From contig DIDS01000014.1 of the NCBI GenBank assembly GCA_002418265.1, positions 186,001 through 250,000 on the forward strand: a stretch of DNA of 64,000 nucleotides, given 5' to 3'. How positions within the stretch are numbered: the first letter of the stretch is position 1; each line of letters opens with the position of its first letter. Under the pieces are notes generated by a model that was not told the origin of the DNA, did no database searches, and was given only the letters and a program-made list of their open reading frames with translations. Below, piece after piece: positions 25,071 through 31,645 of this stretch. Both the position numbers and the translations under genes were made by a program. Source of the stretch: Acidimicrobiia bacterium UBA5794 (lineage in GTDB: Bacteria > Actinomycetota > Acidimicrobiia > Spongiisociales > UBA5794).

Positions 25071-25562
25071 ATGGAAACAGCCAAACGGATGATCCGGCTG
25101 CGGGTCGCATTGGTCGCTGTCATCGCGATGGTCGCCGTCTTGTTGGTCGCTCCCCGGGCTGATGCGACGGGTGTCGATGTCACAACTGGGCACTTTGAGA
25201 CGACAGCTGCCGGTCAAGAACTCGGATATGACATCGAAGGTTTCGCCATCATGCTCCGAGTTCCGAAGTGTGCCGACGGACGCACCTACGTCAGCGTGTT
25301 CGTACGAGGTCTCGATGCGAACACAACCTTCTCGGCGCATGTCCACAACGGCACCTGTGCAAGCGGGGGTGGCGGGCACTACCAGCACGAGAGCGGTCCG
25401 GTTGACGCAGTGAACGAGATATGGCCAACGATCACGACCCAACGGCGTGGTCTGGGTTGGGGCTCGGCGTCCCACGGTCACTGGGCACGACCCGAAGCGC
25501 AGTCGGTTGTGATCCACCAGCCCGGAACCGGTACCAGGCTTGCCTGCGCACAGTTGCGCTGA
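25071..25562 (+). CDS. Secreted Cu/Zn superoxide dismutase-like protein
   Basis: A 163-aa protein starting at ATG 25071 with GAGAGGAAG upstream; the frame is open from 24948. A basic start and hydrophobic stretch (about 10-27, ending near PRADA) form a signal peptide. The mature part has the SOD fold landmarks: FSAHVHNGTC (His90, His92, Cys96), GGHYQHESGP (His103, His106), SVVIHQPGTG (His149) and RLACAQL (Cys159), which would pair with Cys96. Spacing in the metal loop differs from classical enzymes, so it may be a SOD-like protein without activity. Confidence 0.72.
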   Translation: METAKRMIRLRVALVAVIAMVAVLLVAPRADATGVDVTTGHFETTAAGQELGYDIEGFAIMLRVPKCADGRTYVSVFVRGLDANTTFSAHVHNGTCASGGGGHYQHESGPVDAVNEIWPTITTQRRGLGWGSASHGHWARPEAQSVVIHQPGTGTRLACAQLR

Positions 25563-25573
25563 GGTTGCACGGA

Positions 25574-25606
25574 GGAGAGGGGGAGGCATCGAGCCTTCCC
25601 CTCTCC
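25574..25606 (+). terminator. Terminator hairpin after SOD-like gene
   Basis: A 9-bp perfect stem, GGAGAGGGG/CCCCTCTCC, with a 15-nt loop begins 11 bp after the stop codon. There is no T-tract. Confidence 0.6.
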
Positions 25607-25652
25607 GGGGTTCCGGTCACCCAGACACCGGGTTCACTCGTCTGTAGCATCG

Positions 25653-26186
25653 ATGAACCGTGAAATCGCTGTACCCATGACGGTCGAGCTCGACCGGGAT
25701 GCGCTCATCGCCTCCCTCTATGAACGCGAGGGTGTCGCACTTGTCAGGCTTGCACGATTGTTCACCGATGACCGAGCGGCAGCCGAGGATCTCGTCCAGG
25801 AAGCGTTCATCCGGCTGCACCGAAACGCCCATCGGATCGAGGATCAGGAAAAGGCGGCCGCGTACATGCGCTCAATCGTTCTCAACCTTGCCCGTGACCA
25901 CAACCGGCGCGGTCTCATGTCGCTCCGACATCAGGATTCTCTCCTTCCCGGAGGTGAGGTTCCCTTGCCCGAGGACCGGATCGTGCGGACGGAAGATCAG
26001 ATCGAAGTCGTCGAAGCGCTCCGCGATCTGCCTGGTCGTCAGCGCGACTGCCTCGTGCTTCGGTTCTACCTCGATCTCTCCGAAACCGAGATTGCCGAAA
26101 CCATCGGGATATCCAAAAACTCGGTGAAAACACACTGCAGACGAGGTATGGCTGCCCTGAAACGTCGACTGGGGGACCTGCAATGA
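25653..26186 (+). CDS. ECF RNA polymerase sigma factor
   Basis: A 177-aa factor. Region 2 includes FTDDRAAAEDLVQEAFIRLH (about 37-56) and AAAYMRSIVLNLARDHNRR; region 4 includes LPGRQRDCLVLRFYLDLSE and IAETIGISKNSVKTHCRRGM. It resembles the SigE/SigM-like actinobacterial groups. The start could be ATG 25653 or ATG 25677; neither has a strong ribosome-binding site. It overlaps the next gene by 4 bp (ATGA), which encodes a membrane protein with a short cytoplasmic N-terminus, the likely anti-sigma factor. Confidence 0.88.
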   Translation: MNREIAVPMTVELDRDALIASLYEREGVALVRLARLFTDDRAAAEDLVQEAFIRLHRNAHRIEDQEKAAAYMRSIVLNLARDHNRRGLMSLRHQDSLLPGGEVPLPEDRIVRTEDQIEVVEALRDLPGRQRDCLVLRFYLDLSETEIAETIGISKNSVKTHCRRGMAALKRRLGDLQ

Positions 26187-26920
26187 CCATCGAACAGCGC
26201 CTACGCGACGCCATGCGGGGAACCGAGGGCTACCAACCGGCACCCGACCTTTTTGCGAAGGTCAAACGCTCGATTCACGAGGATGGACTTCATCGTCGCC
26301 GCGTACGTCGAATCGTGCTCGCATGTGTCGCCTTCGTAGCACTCATCGTTGCGTGGCTGGCGATTTGGTGGAATCCACAGCCAGACGCATCGCCACTCCC
26401 GTGGTGGTCAGTCGTGACGGTCGTCGTGGTGATCCAGATTGCATTGGTATTGATTCTCGGACCCACCATCCGACGGTTCGGCAAGGCCTACGCTGCTGAT
26501 CTCTTCCGGACATCGCCTGGCACGGGAAGCCGATTCCTGTCGCTGCTCGACGTCGCGTACTACTTGGTGTTCTCTGGCATTGTCTTCATTGCGATTCCAT
26601 ACGCCGAAGACCCCTCCTGGATCGGTTCTGGTGGACTCGCGGCGCTTGTCGAGGAGGGTGCCTTACGAATCGGGCTGCTCCTCCTCGCCATGGGGGTTCT
26701 CCACGCAACCACCATCTTTGTGCTTCCGATGATCGGACTCATTTTTGCGGCGAATCGGCACCGCACGGTAGTGCATCAGACAAAGGACGAGTGGGCACCC
26801 GAGGTGCGCCGTGCCCACAGGACGGTGAACTATGTGCTCATCATTGTTGCGTCAACGGCTGCGATCATCGTCATCCCATTTGTCCTTCTGCACATCATCG
26901 GCATCGCCTTCAACCTCTGA
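26183..26920 (+). CDS. Membrane anti-sigma-like protein with duplicated membrane module
   Basis: A 245-aa protein. Residues 1-45 are cytoplasmic (LRDAMRGTEGYQPAPDLFAKV, like the short N-terminus of sigma-operon partners), followed by about five helices. Residues about 73-190 are homologous to the separate 131-aa protein at 24581-24976. The last helix pair (about 210-245) is extra. Coupling to the ECF gene by ATGA overlap suggests it holds the sigma factor at the membrane. No zinc-binding anti-sigma motif is visible. Confidence 0.68.
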   Translation: MTIEQRLRDAMRGTEGYQPAPDLFAKVKRSIHEDGLHRRRVRRIVLACVAFVALIVAWLAIWWNPQPDASPLPWWSVVTVVVVIQIALVLILGPTIRRFGKAYAADLFRTSPGTGSRFLSLLDVAYYLVFSGIVFIAIPYAEDPSWIGSGGLAALVEEGALRIGLLLLAMGVLHATTIFVLPMIGLIFAANRHRTVVHQTKDEWAPEVRRAHRTVNYVLIIVASTAAIIVIPFVLLHIIGIAFNL

Positions 26921-26995
26921 TCGGTGTCACCCGAATCGAGAAGGCTGTCGTCTGTATTGATGAACTGTCCTCGATCGGTCGACCCGGAGTAGGAA

Positions 26996-27631
26996 ATGAC
27001 AACCAATCAACGCCCATGGCAACGAACGTATCCTCGCATCGAACGCCCATACCTCATGGCGCTACTGACGTTTGGCGTTGTCGGCACCGCTACGGCGACG
27101 ATCGGACTTGCTCCCGTCCTGGAACTGGGGCTTCTGATGTTGCCGTTCGCCTTCCTCGTTGTGCCCCGATTCGCCCGACTTGTGATTTCTGGCGCCATCG
27201 GAGGAGTCTTGACGGGGATCTTCGTCCTCGGTGTGGGAATGCGAATCGCCATGAGAATCATCGTTCTGATGGACCCGGTGCGAGAGCCAGTTCTCACGGA
27301 TGAGACCGGGTTCCTTCTGTTCTTCGGCGGAGCCGTCGGGCTCCTGGCCGGGTTGTGGATCGCCATTGCGCAGCGCCTGTGGAGCCCACGTGCCTGGATC
27401 GTTGGCGCGGTTTTCGCGACATTCGGCATCCTGTCGTTCCTCGCCGAACCATCTCTTCGGACGGAGCTCTTCAATGAAGGCGCTGGCGAGTCTGTCAACA
27501 TACCGCTCTTCACGGTCGTGTTCTTCCTGTTCGGGGCGTCGGCAACCGTCGCCATTCAGCGGGTCGAGACCAAATTGCCTCACACGCCCGGACGTCGGAT
27601 TGAAGTGAATCGGGACGTTGCGACCGTGTGA
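26996..27631 (+). CDS. Hypothetical polytopic membrane protein
   Basis: A 211-aa membrane protein with about six helices (for example YLMALLTFGVVGTATATIGL, LMLPFAFLVVPRFARLV, GGVLTGIFVLGVGMRIAMRI). Arg/Asp residues sit near the ends of helices 3 and 4 (MRIAMRIIVLMDPVREPV). No named family is recognised. It is 75 bp after the anti-sigma-like gene and could be in the same transcription unit. Confidence 0.65.
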   Translation: MTTNQRPWQRTYPRIERPYLMALLTFGVVGTATATIGLAPVLELGLLMLPFAFLVVPRFARLVISGAIGGVLTGIFVLGVGMRIAMRIIVLMDPVREPVLTDETGFLLFFGGAVGLLAGLWIAIAQRLWSPRAWIVGAVFATFGILSFLAEPSLRTELFNEGAGESVNIPLFTVVFFLFGASATVAIQRVETKLPHTPGRRIEVNRDVATV

Positions 27632-27978
27632 TCCCCGGGATCCTCATCCTCCGGGGCGAGAGGCGCAGCATCGTGCGGGCACAGGATGTGCCGCAACGTA
27701 CTTTTCGCCGCGCCTCCTTGCTCAACAAAGGATTGGGGATGCTTTCCATCCGGCTGTCATGGATGGCTGCATCGGATGGAACTCGTACCCACGCCGACAC
27801 CGGTCATTCGGAGAAGCGATCAGACGACCAGCAATGGATCTCGGATCAAACATCTGGCAACATCTCAGCCCGACGTTGGTTCTGAAGGCGTGTAGCGGGT
27901 CCGATGGAGACAGCCGCCGCAGGCGCGATGCCGTCGACGGTGAGAACACAGCAGTAGCCAACCGACGGGAGCACTGAA
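27632..27978 (+). other. 347-bp gap without a supported gene
   Basis: No reading frame here looks protein-like. A short GC-rich palindrome (TCCCCGGGA) with a nearby CCTCCGGGG copy follows the upstream stop and could serve as a terminator. The rest shows no repeat, promoter or RNA gene I can support. Confidence 0.4.
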
Positions 27979-28203
27979 GTGGAGATAACGAAAGAAACGA
28001 AGGTTTCGGACATTCTGCGCGAATACGGCGATATTGCTGAGGTCATGGAAGCCTTCGGCATAAAACGCGTGAGCGGATACAGCATCAGGAAGTTCATCAC
28101 CAAGGCACTGACGGTGGAACGAGCCGCCAAGATTCATCGCGTGCCACTCGATGAGTTCCTGACCACACTGCGCACCGCCGTGGGACAGATACCGCCCTCC
28201 TGA
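27979..28203 (+). CDS. DUF1858 domain protein
   Basis: A 74-aa protein starting at GTG 27979. It is almost wholly one DUF1858 domain: ITKETKVSDILREYGDIAEV, then EAFGIKRVSGYSIRKFITKAL and KIHRVPLDEFLTTL. In other bacteria this small helical domain is found alone or fused to iron-sulphur repair (ScdA/RIC-like) and hybrid-cluster proteins, where it is thought to assist a metal or nitrosative-stress function. The usual CxGC motif is absent. It leads a run of small stress-type genes. Confidence 0.75.
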   Translation: MEITKETKVSDILREYGDIAEVMEAFGIKRVSGYSIRKFITKALTVERAAKIHRVPLDEFLTTLRTAVGQIPPS

Positions 28204-28358
28204 CGACTCCCTCCGGTCAGGTCTCGGTCCGTCACCGGCTGCAGATGTCAGGGGCACAACCCACAACACACGGCGGGCCATCGACCTCACCCCACCGCCA
28301 TCGACGCTCCCTCCCGATGACGCGCCCGACCGGCAACCGGACCAGTACGAGAAACCTA

Positions 28359-28389
28359 TAGTTCTAGAAACGTCGTATCTATAGAACTA
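28359..28389. promoter_or_regulatory. Inverted repeat upstream of CC-peptide/ArsR operon
   Basis: Half-sites TAGTTCTA (28359-28366) and TAGAACTA (28382-28389) are perfect inverses, 23 bp apart centre to centre, in an AT-rich patch unlike the surrounding DNA. A TTCTAGAA palindrome overlaps the left one. The position, about 50 bp before the CC-peptide gene, fits an operator for the ArsR-type regulator encoded next. Confidence 0.6.
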
Positions 28390-28440
28390 GGATAGTAGTA
28401 ATGTAGTGGGCGGAATAGGTGGAAAGGAGGAAGAAAACGA

Positions 28441-28668
28441 ATGGATATTGAAACCCTTATCAGCGTGATGAGCGAGGAAGAGCGCAGCGAACTCCTTGCG
28501 CGACTCACGAACGCAGCCGGGCATTCCGAAGGCACGGCAGATGATTCTGAAGACAGCTTCGGATGTTGTGGCGGTCCCCGCTCGATGGCCCAACGGCGCA
28601 TGCGGATGATCGAGATGCGAAACGAGATGCGAAACGAGATGCGAAAGATGTGCTGCGGCGCATCCTGA
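28441..28668 (+). CDS. Small CC-motif protein
   Basis: A 75-aa protein with a perfect AAAGGAGG about 10 bases before its ATG. It has an acidic N-terminal helix (LISVMSEEERSELLARLTN), then DSFGCCGGPRS, a Met/Arg/Glu-rich helix with the repeat MRNEMRNEMRKM, and a closing CCGAS. The two CC pairs flank the helix and could bind a metal or form disulphides. The adjacent ArsR-type regulator also has an N-terminal helix of this style and an internal MCCRMM. I know no family for it. Confidence 0.65.
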   Translation: MDIETLISVMSEEERSELLARLTNAAGHSEGTADDSEDSFGCCGGPRSMAQRRMRMIEMRNEMRNEMRKMCCGAS

Positions 28669-28680
28669 CGATACGTTGAC

Positions 28681-28725
28681 GTTCGGGTCTCTCACCCGCC
28701 GAGAAGCCCGGTGAGAGACCCGAAC
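28681..28725. other. Perfect 15-bp stem-loop between CC-peptide and ArsR genes
   Basis: GTTCGGGTCTCTCAC (28681-28695) pairs perfectly with GTGAGAGACCCGAAC (28711-28725) around a 15-nt loop. It begins 12 bp after the CC-peptide stop. There is no T-run. It could be a terminator or a 3'-end stabiliser/processing element that sets the ratio of the two products. Confidence 0.7.
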
Positions 28726-28754
28726 ATACTCATGGACAAAGAAGGAGGACACCG

Positions 28755-29324
28755 ATGGTCGACACCCCTGGAGATGGACTGATCACTCGCCTCATTGGTG
28801 CTGCGGTCGGTGACACCGAACCGGGTGACAAGATCGCAATGGTGGAACGCCTGTTCGCGACCTTGCCGGTCGAAAGCCAGGAGCGGCTGTTGCGCGAACT
28901 GCTCGATCAACTCGGATCAGAAAAGAAGGAAACAACCACAAAGGAGCCGGCTCCCCCGATGAGGGGGCCAGGACCGCCGTTCATGTGGGAGTCGATGGAC
29001 AATCTGCCGTTTCGAAACATCGGTCCATGGCAGATGTGTTGCAGAATGATGGCCAACGTCGACCAGGCCCAGACGGTCGATGACGTCGACGCCGAACTCC
29101 CCGCGGAAGTCTTTGGTGCTCTCGGTGACGAGACCCGCATCAAGATCATCCGACTCCTCCAGGACGATGAGCGGCAAGCGGACGACATTGCCCGCACTCT
29201 CGACATCCCCCGATCAACGCTGTCGCATCATCTGCGTGTTCTGCGCGATGCAGGGTTGATCCAAATCACTCGACGTGGACGAGGGAGCTTCTGCTCACTC
29301 ACTCAGACCAAGGATGAAGCCTGA
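28755..29324 (+). CDS. ArsR-type winged-helix regulator with N-terminal extension
   Basis: A 189-aa protein with AAGGAGG before its ATG. Residues about 115-180 are an ArsR-like winged helix: VFGALGDETRIKIIRLLQDD, IARTLDIPRSTLSHHLRVLR, DAGLIQITRRGRG. The N-terminal 110 residues are unusual: a helical part (ERLFATLPVESQERLLRELL), a Pro/Gly-rich linker and PWQMCCRMM, recalling the helix and CC motifs of the preceding small protein. The CC could be the sensing site, for a metal or redox signal. The inverted repeat at 28359-28389 is a plausible target. Confidence 0.82.
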   Translation: MVDTPGDGLITRLIGAAVGDTEPGDKIAMVERLFATLPVESQERLLRELLDQLGSEKKETTTKEPAPPMRGPGPPFMWESMDNLPFRNIGPWQMCCRMMANVDQAQTVDDVDAELPAEVFGALGDETRIKIIRLLQDDERQADDIARTLDIPRSTLSHHLRVLRDAGLIQITRRGRGSFCSLTQTKDEA

Positions 29325-29411
29325 GACACCCACTGGACGAGTTCCGGATACGGGGGATTCACGGCATGACCCCATCGCTACGATGGGAGGATCGAGACTG
29401 AGGAGGTCCCC

Positions 29412-29642
29412 ATGGCATTGGTCCCCGACAACACGCTGATCACCGCGACACCCGAAGAGGGTCGGGAGTTGGCAATCATGTTGGCACGAAAGACGATTGC
29501 AGCGATCCAGACTGATCCTGATGTTCGCCAGGGCCTGCGGCCCATGTATGCGAACAACCCCGACTCGCTGACCGCAGCAGGACATGTTGTGGCAATCGAG
29601 TTCGCCACCGTTGCGGCGGCGAACAACTACTGGCGCGGGTAG
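29412..29642 (+). CDS. Hypothetical 76-aa protein
   Basis: A 76-aa protein with GAGGAGG placed well before ATG 29412. It has one long amphipathic helix (EEGRELAIMLARKTIAAIQT), a short loop (YANNPDSL) and a second helix ending in NNYWRG. It is probably cytosolic and helical, and I recognise no family. It follows the ArsR-type gene by 87 bp. Confidence 0.6.
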   Translation: MALVPDNTLITATPEEGRELAIMLARKTIAAIQTDPDVRQGLRPMYANNPDSLTAAGHVVAIEFATVAAANNYWRG

Positions 29643-29890
29643 CGCTCAATCTCACCAACCAGACGAGTTGAGCGTCCCGACGCTCTGACCATCGGGATGG
29701 CAACCGCAACTCCATCCCGAACCCCGTAGATCCCCTACCTCGCGACTCGTCCAGGGAGGCATCGACCCGGACCTTGAGGCAGGTCACGGGATGCTTTCCG
29801 GACTCAAGGTCATCTTCGACACTCCCAACACGGACGAGATCGCGGAACGACCGGATCTGTTCTTCCTGCCGGCGTACCCGAACCCGGAAA

Positions 29891-29907
29891 GAAATTTCTG
29901 AATATTC
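29891..29907. promoter_or_regulatory. Adjacent palindromes upstream of the 57-aa membrane peptide gene
   Basis: GAAATTTC (29891-29898) and GAATATTC (29900-29907) are both perfect 8-bp palindromes one base apart. An AAAAAG-CGCGCC-CTTTTT stem-loop follows at about 29912-29929. They lie in the otherwise geneless 29643-30002 gap, which also has a CGCTCAA/TTGAGCG hairpin (29643-29674) directly after the previous stop, a possible terminator. The AT-rich patch is a likely promoter or operator region. Confidence 0.4.
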
Positions 29908-30002
29908 GTAGAAAAAGCGCGCCCTTTTTGCTTCCCGTGCATCAGTGAATACAAGAGGCGGACGAGAGGGTTCGTCGACAACGGGATGAAGAAAGGAGGT
30001 GA

Positions 30003-30176
30003 ATGAGAATGCTTTTGCTACGGAGAATGCGGTGGCTGTTCTTCCTTCTCGCCGTCGCGGCGTTTGCGGGAGGATGGTTCTTCGTCCCACTGTTTTGGGT
30101 CGCCCTGGTGTTGCTCGTGGCGTGGGGTTCCACGTGGATAGCTGGTTCCGAGAGGGTCCAACACAGCAATAGTTGA
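30003..30176 (+). CDS. 57-aa small membrane protein
   Basis: A short gene with an essentially perfect Shine-Dalgarno (AAAGGAGGTGA) immediately before ATG 30003. The product starts MRMLLLRRMRW, then has a helix (about 11-24), a WFFVPLF turn, a second helix (about 31-47) and a polar tail ending SERVQHSNS. The basic N-terminus predicts an N-in hairpin with two membrane helices. I know no family. The ribosome-binding site and clean hydrophobic pattern are the evidence that it is real. It lies between the 76-aa protein and the PRC-barrel gene. Confidence 0.65.
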   Translation: MRMLLLRRMRWLFFLLAVAAFAGGWFFVPLFWVALVLLVAWGSTWIAGSERVQHSNS

Positions 30177-30295
30177 TCGGAACGGTACGGACAACCACAA
30201 CAAGAGGATTGCACAAGAAGGCAGTTCTCAAGCACCCAGACGGTGCTCAACAATGACAGGGCGGCCAGGAACCGCCCAAAGGAAAGGAAAAGAAC

Positions 30296-30772
30296 ATGAC
30301 AGACACAATGACTTCTACTGCATCGCTCGTTCGACTGAGCAAGGAAGACGACCTGATGGTCGCCAATTCAGATGAGGACATCCGCGGTCGCAAGGTTCTC
30401 GACAAAAGTGGCGAGGAGATCGCGGAGGTCGAGGACCTGCTCTTGGACGTGAGCCAGAAAGAGGTGCGCTTCTTGATGGTCGGTTCTGGTGGGCACGGGC
30501 CTGCCAAGAAGATCGGCAAGAAGAAGTCCCTGATCCCCGTTGAGGCCATCATCGCGATCGACGAGGACTCAGTGACGGTCGATCAAAGCGGAGACGACAT
30601 CATCGGAGCCCCCGAGTACGATCCGGCGATCGTCGAGGTTCCGAAGGAGAAGAACTACTGGGACAAGTGGTACGGCTGGTACGGCTACTACCCGTATGGC
30701 GGTCCCTACTACCGCTATGGCGGTCCCTACTACCGCTACCCAGGCTACTTCCGCGTCTACCGACGCTTCTAG
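30296..30772 (+). CDS. PRC-barrel protein with Tyr-rich tail
   Basis: A 158-aa protein. Residues about 20-100 are a PRC-barrel-like domain (DIRGRKVLDKSGEEIAEVED, VRFLMVGSGG, SLIPVEAIIAIDEDSVTV). The C-terminus from about 122 is extraordinarily rich in Tyr, Gly and Trp (WDKWYGWYGYYPYGGPYYRY), with an exact repeat of YGGPYYR. A GGGCGG/CCGCCC hairpin (30259-30277) lies just before the purine-rich ribosome-binding region. PRC-barrel proteins of this type are often stress-associated. The tail might be adhesive or surface-active; that is speculation. Confidence 0.78.
   Translation: MTDTMTSTASLVRLSKEDDLMVANSDEDIRGRKVLDKSGEEIAEVEDLLLDVSQKEVRFLMVGSGGHGPAKKIGKKKSLIPVEAIIAIDEDSVTVDQSGDDIIGAPEYDPAIVEVPKEKNYWDKWYGWYGYYPYGGPYYRYGGPYYRYPGYFRVYRRF
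30695..30736 (+). repeat. Exact 21-bp tandem duplication in PRC-barrel gene
   Basis: Two identical 21-bp units, 30695-30715 and 30716-30736, encode YGGPYYR twice in frame. No base differs between copies, so the duplication is recent or maintained. Confidence 0.85.
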
Positions 30773-30923
30773 CCACGATCAGGCTGTCGAATCGGCTCGG
30801 AGGGTCCACCTCCGGGCCGATTCGATTCGATCCCTTTCCATGGACGCGGCAACCACCGAAATGGTTGAGATTCTTCCCGGTGCCAGAATTGTCTCTCAAC
30901 AGGAAGCAATCCGTGTCGTCGGA

Positions 30924-31460
30924 TCAGGGTGACTGCGAGTCGCGCTCAAGATGGGAGGCAAGGCCATCGCGCATCTGGGCCCGGGCCCGGTAGAGGATCG
31001 ATTTCGTGGCCGGAACCGTCTGTTCGAGCGCTTCGGCGATCTCACTGGTCGACTTACCAAGCGCAAGTTGGAGAAAGAGCCCCGTGCGATAGTGGTCGGG
31101 CATGGAACGAAGAGTGTCGAGGGCCACGCGTCTCAGATCATATTCTTCGGCCATCGCGATCGGGTTGGACTGCTTGGGTGATCCCTCATCCACGACCAGC
31201 TCTCGTTCGGTGTCCTCGGCGTAGTGGTCGAGGGACAACGTCGTGTCGCGACGGCGCATCATGCGGCATTCGTTGGTGACAATGGTGTGCAGCCACGTGC
31301 GGATACTTGCCTCGCCGCGAAACCCGTCAATGTGTTGGGCAGCTTTGATGAGGGCGTTGTGGGCGACGTCTTCGGCGTCGTCCGAAGAGGAACAAAGATG
31401 TCGGGCGTAGAGCAGGAGATCGTCGCGGTAGCTCCACACCTCAGAAGACGTCTCACCCAT
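30924..31460 (-). CDS. ECF RNA polymerase sigma factor
   Basis: A 178-aa factor from ATG 31460. Region 2 is LLLYARHLCSSSDDAEDVAH through IRTWLHTIVTNECRMMRRRD (about 16-70); region 4 is MPDHYRTGLFLQLALGKSTS, IAEALEQTVPATKSILYRAR (about 120-165). The frame stays open to 31607, but a promoter sits at 31467-31493 whose transcript would begin at or next to this ATG, so I choose the shorter form. No ribosome-binding site is present. No partner anti-sigma gene follows. Confidence 0.85.
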   Translation of the reverse strand: MGETSSEVWSYRDDLLLYARHLCSSSDDAEDVAHNALIKAAQHIDGFRGEASIRTWLHTIVTNECRMMRRRDTTLSLDHYAEDTERELVVDEGSPKQSNPIAMAEEYDLRRVALDTLRSMPDHYRTGLFLQLALGKSTSEIAEALEQTVPATKSILYRARAQMRDGLASHLERDSQSP

Positions 31461-31466
31461 GGACGA

Positions 31467-31493
31467 ATCATACGTTGTTAAGTCTGGTGTCAA
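31467..31493 (-). promoter_or_regulatory. Housekeeping-type promoter giving a leaderless sigma-factor mRNA
   Basis: On the minus strand, TTGACA (31493-31488) and TATGAT (31472-31467) are separated by 15 bp. The expected start site is at or within a base or two of ATG 31460. The spacer is shorter than the usual 17 bp. Confidence 0.5.
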
Positions 31494-31645
31494 GACGGTG
31501 TCCGCGGAACCATCAGTCGTGCACCCCAGATGCAAGAAGGCATCTCGTGTTCGGAAGTTCTTCGGTAGGTTGTGGGTAGCTTGAAATGGAGATCGACGAC
31601 AATCCACATACCATCGCTGAATATGGCATCAAAGGAGCACGAAAC

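Noticed and set aside
27628..27885. 85-codon plus-strand frame after the 211-aa membrane protein
   Set aside because: Composition is not protein-like, there is no ribosome-binding site, and no motif.
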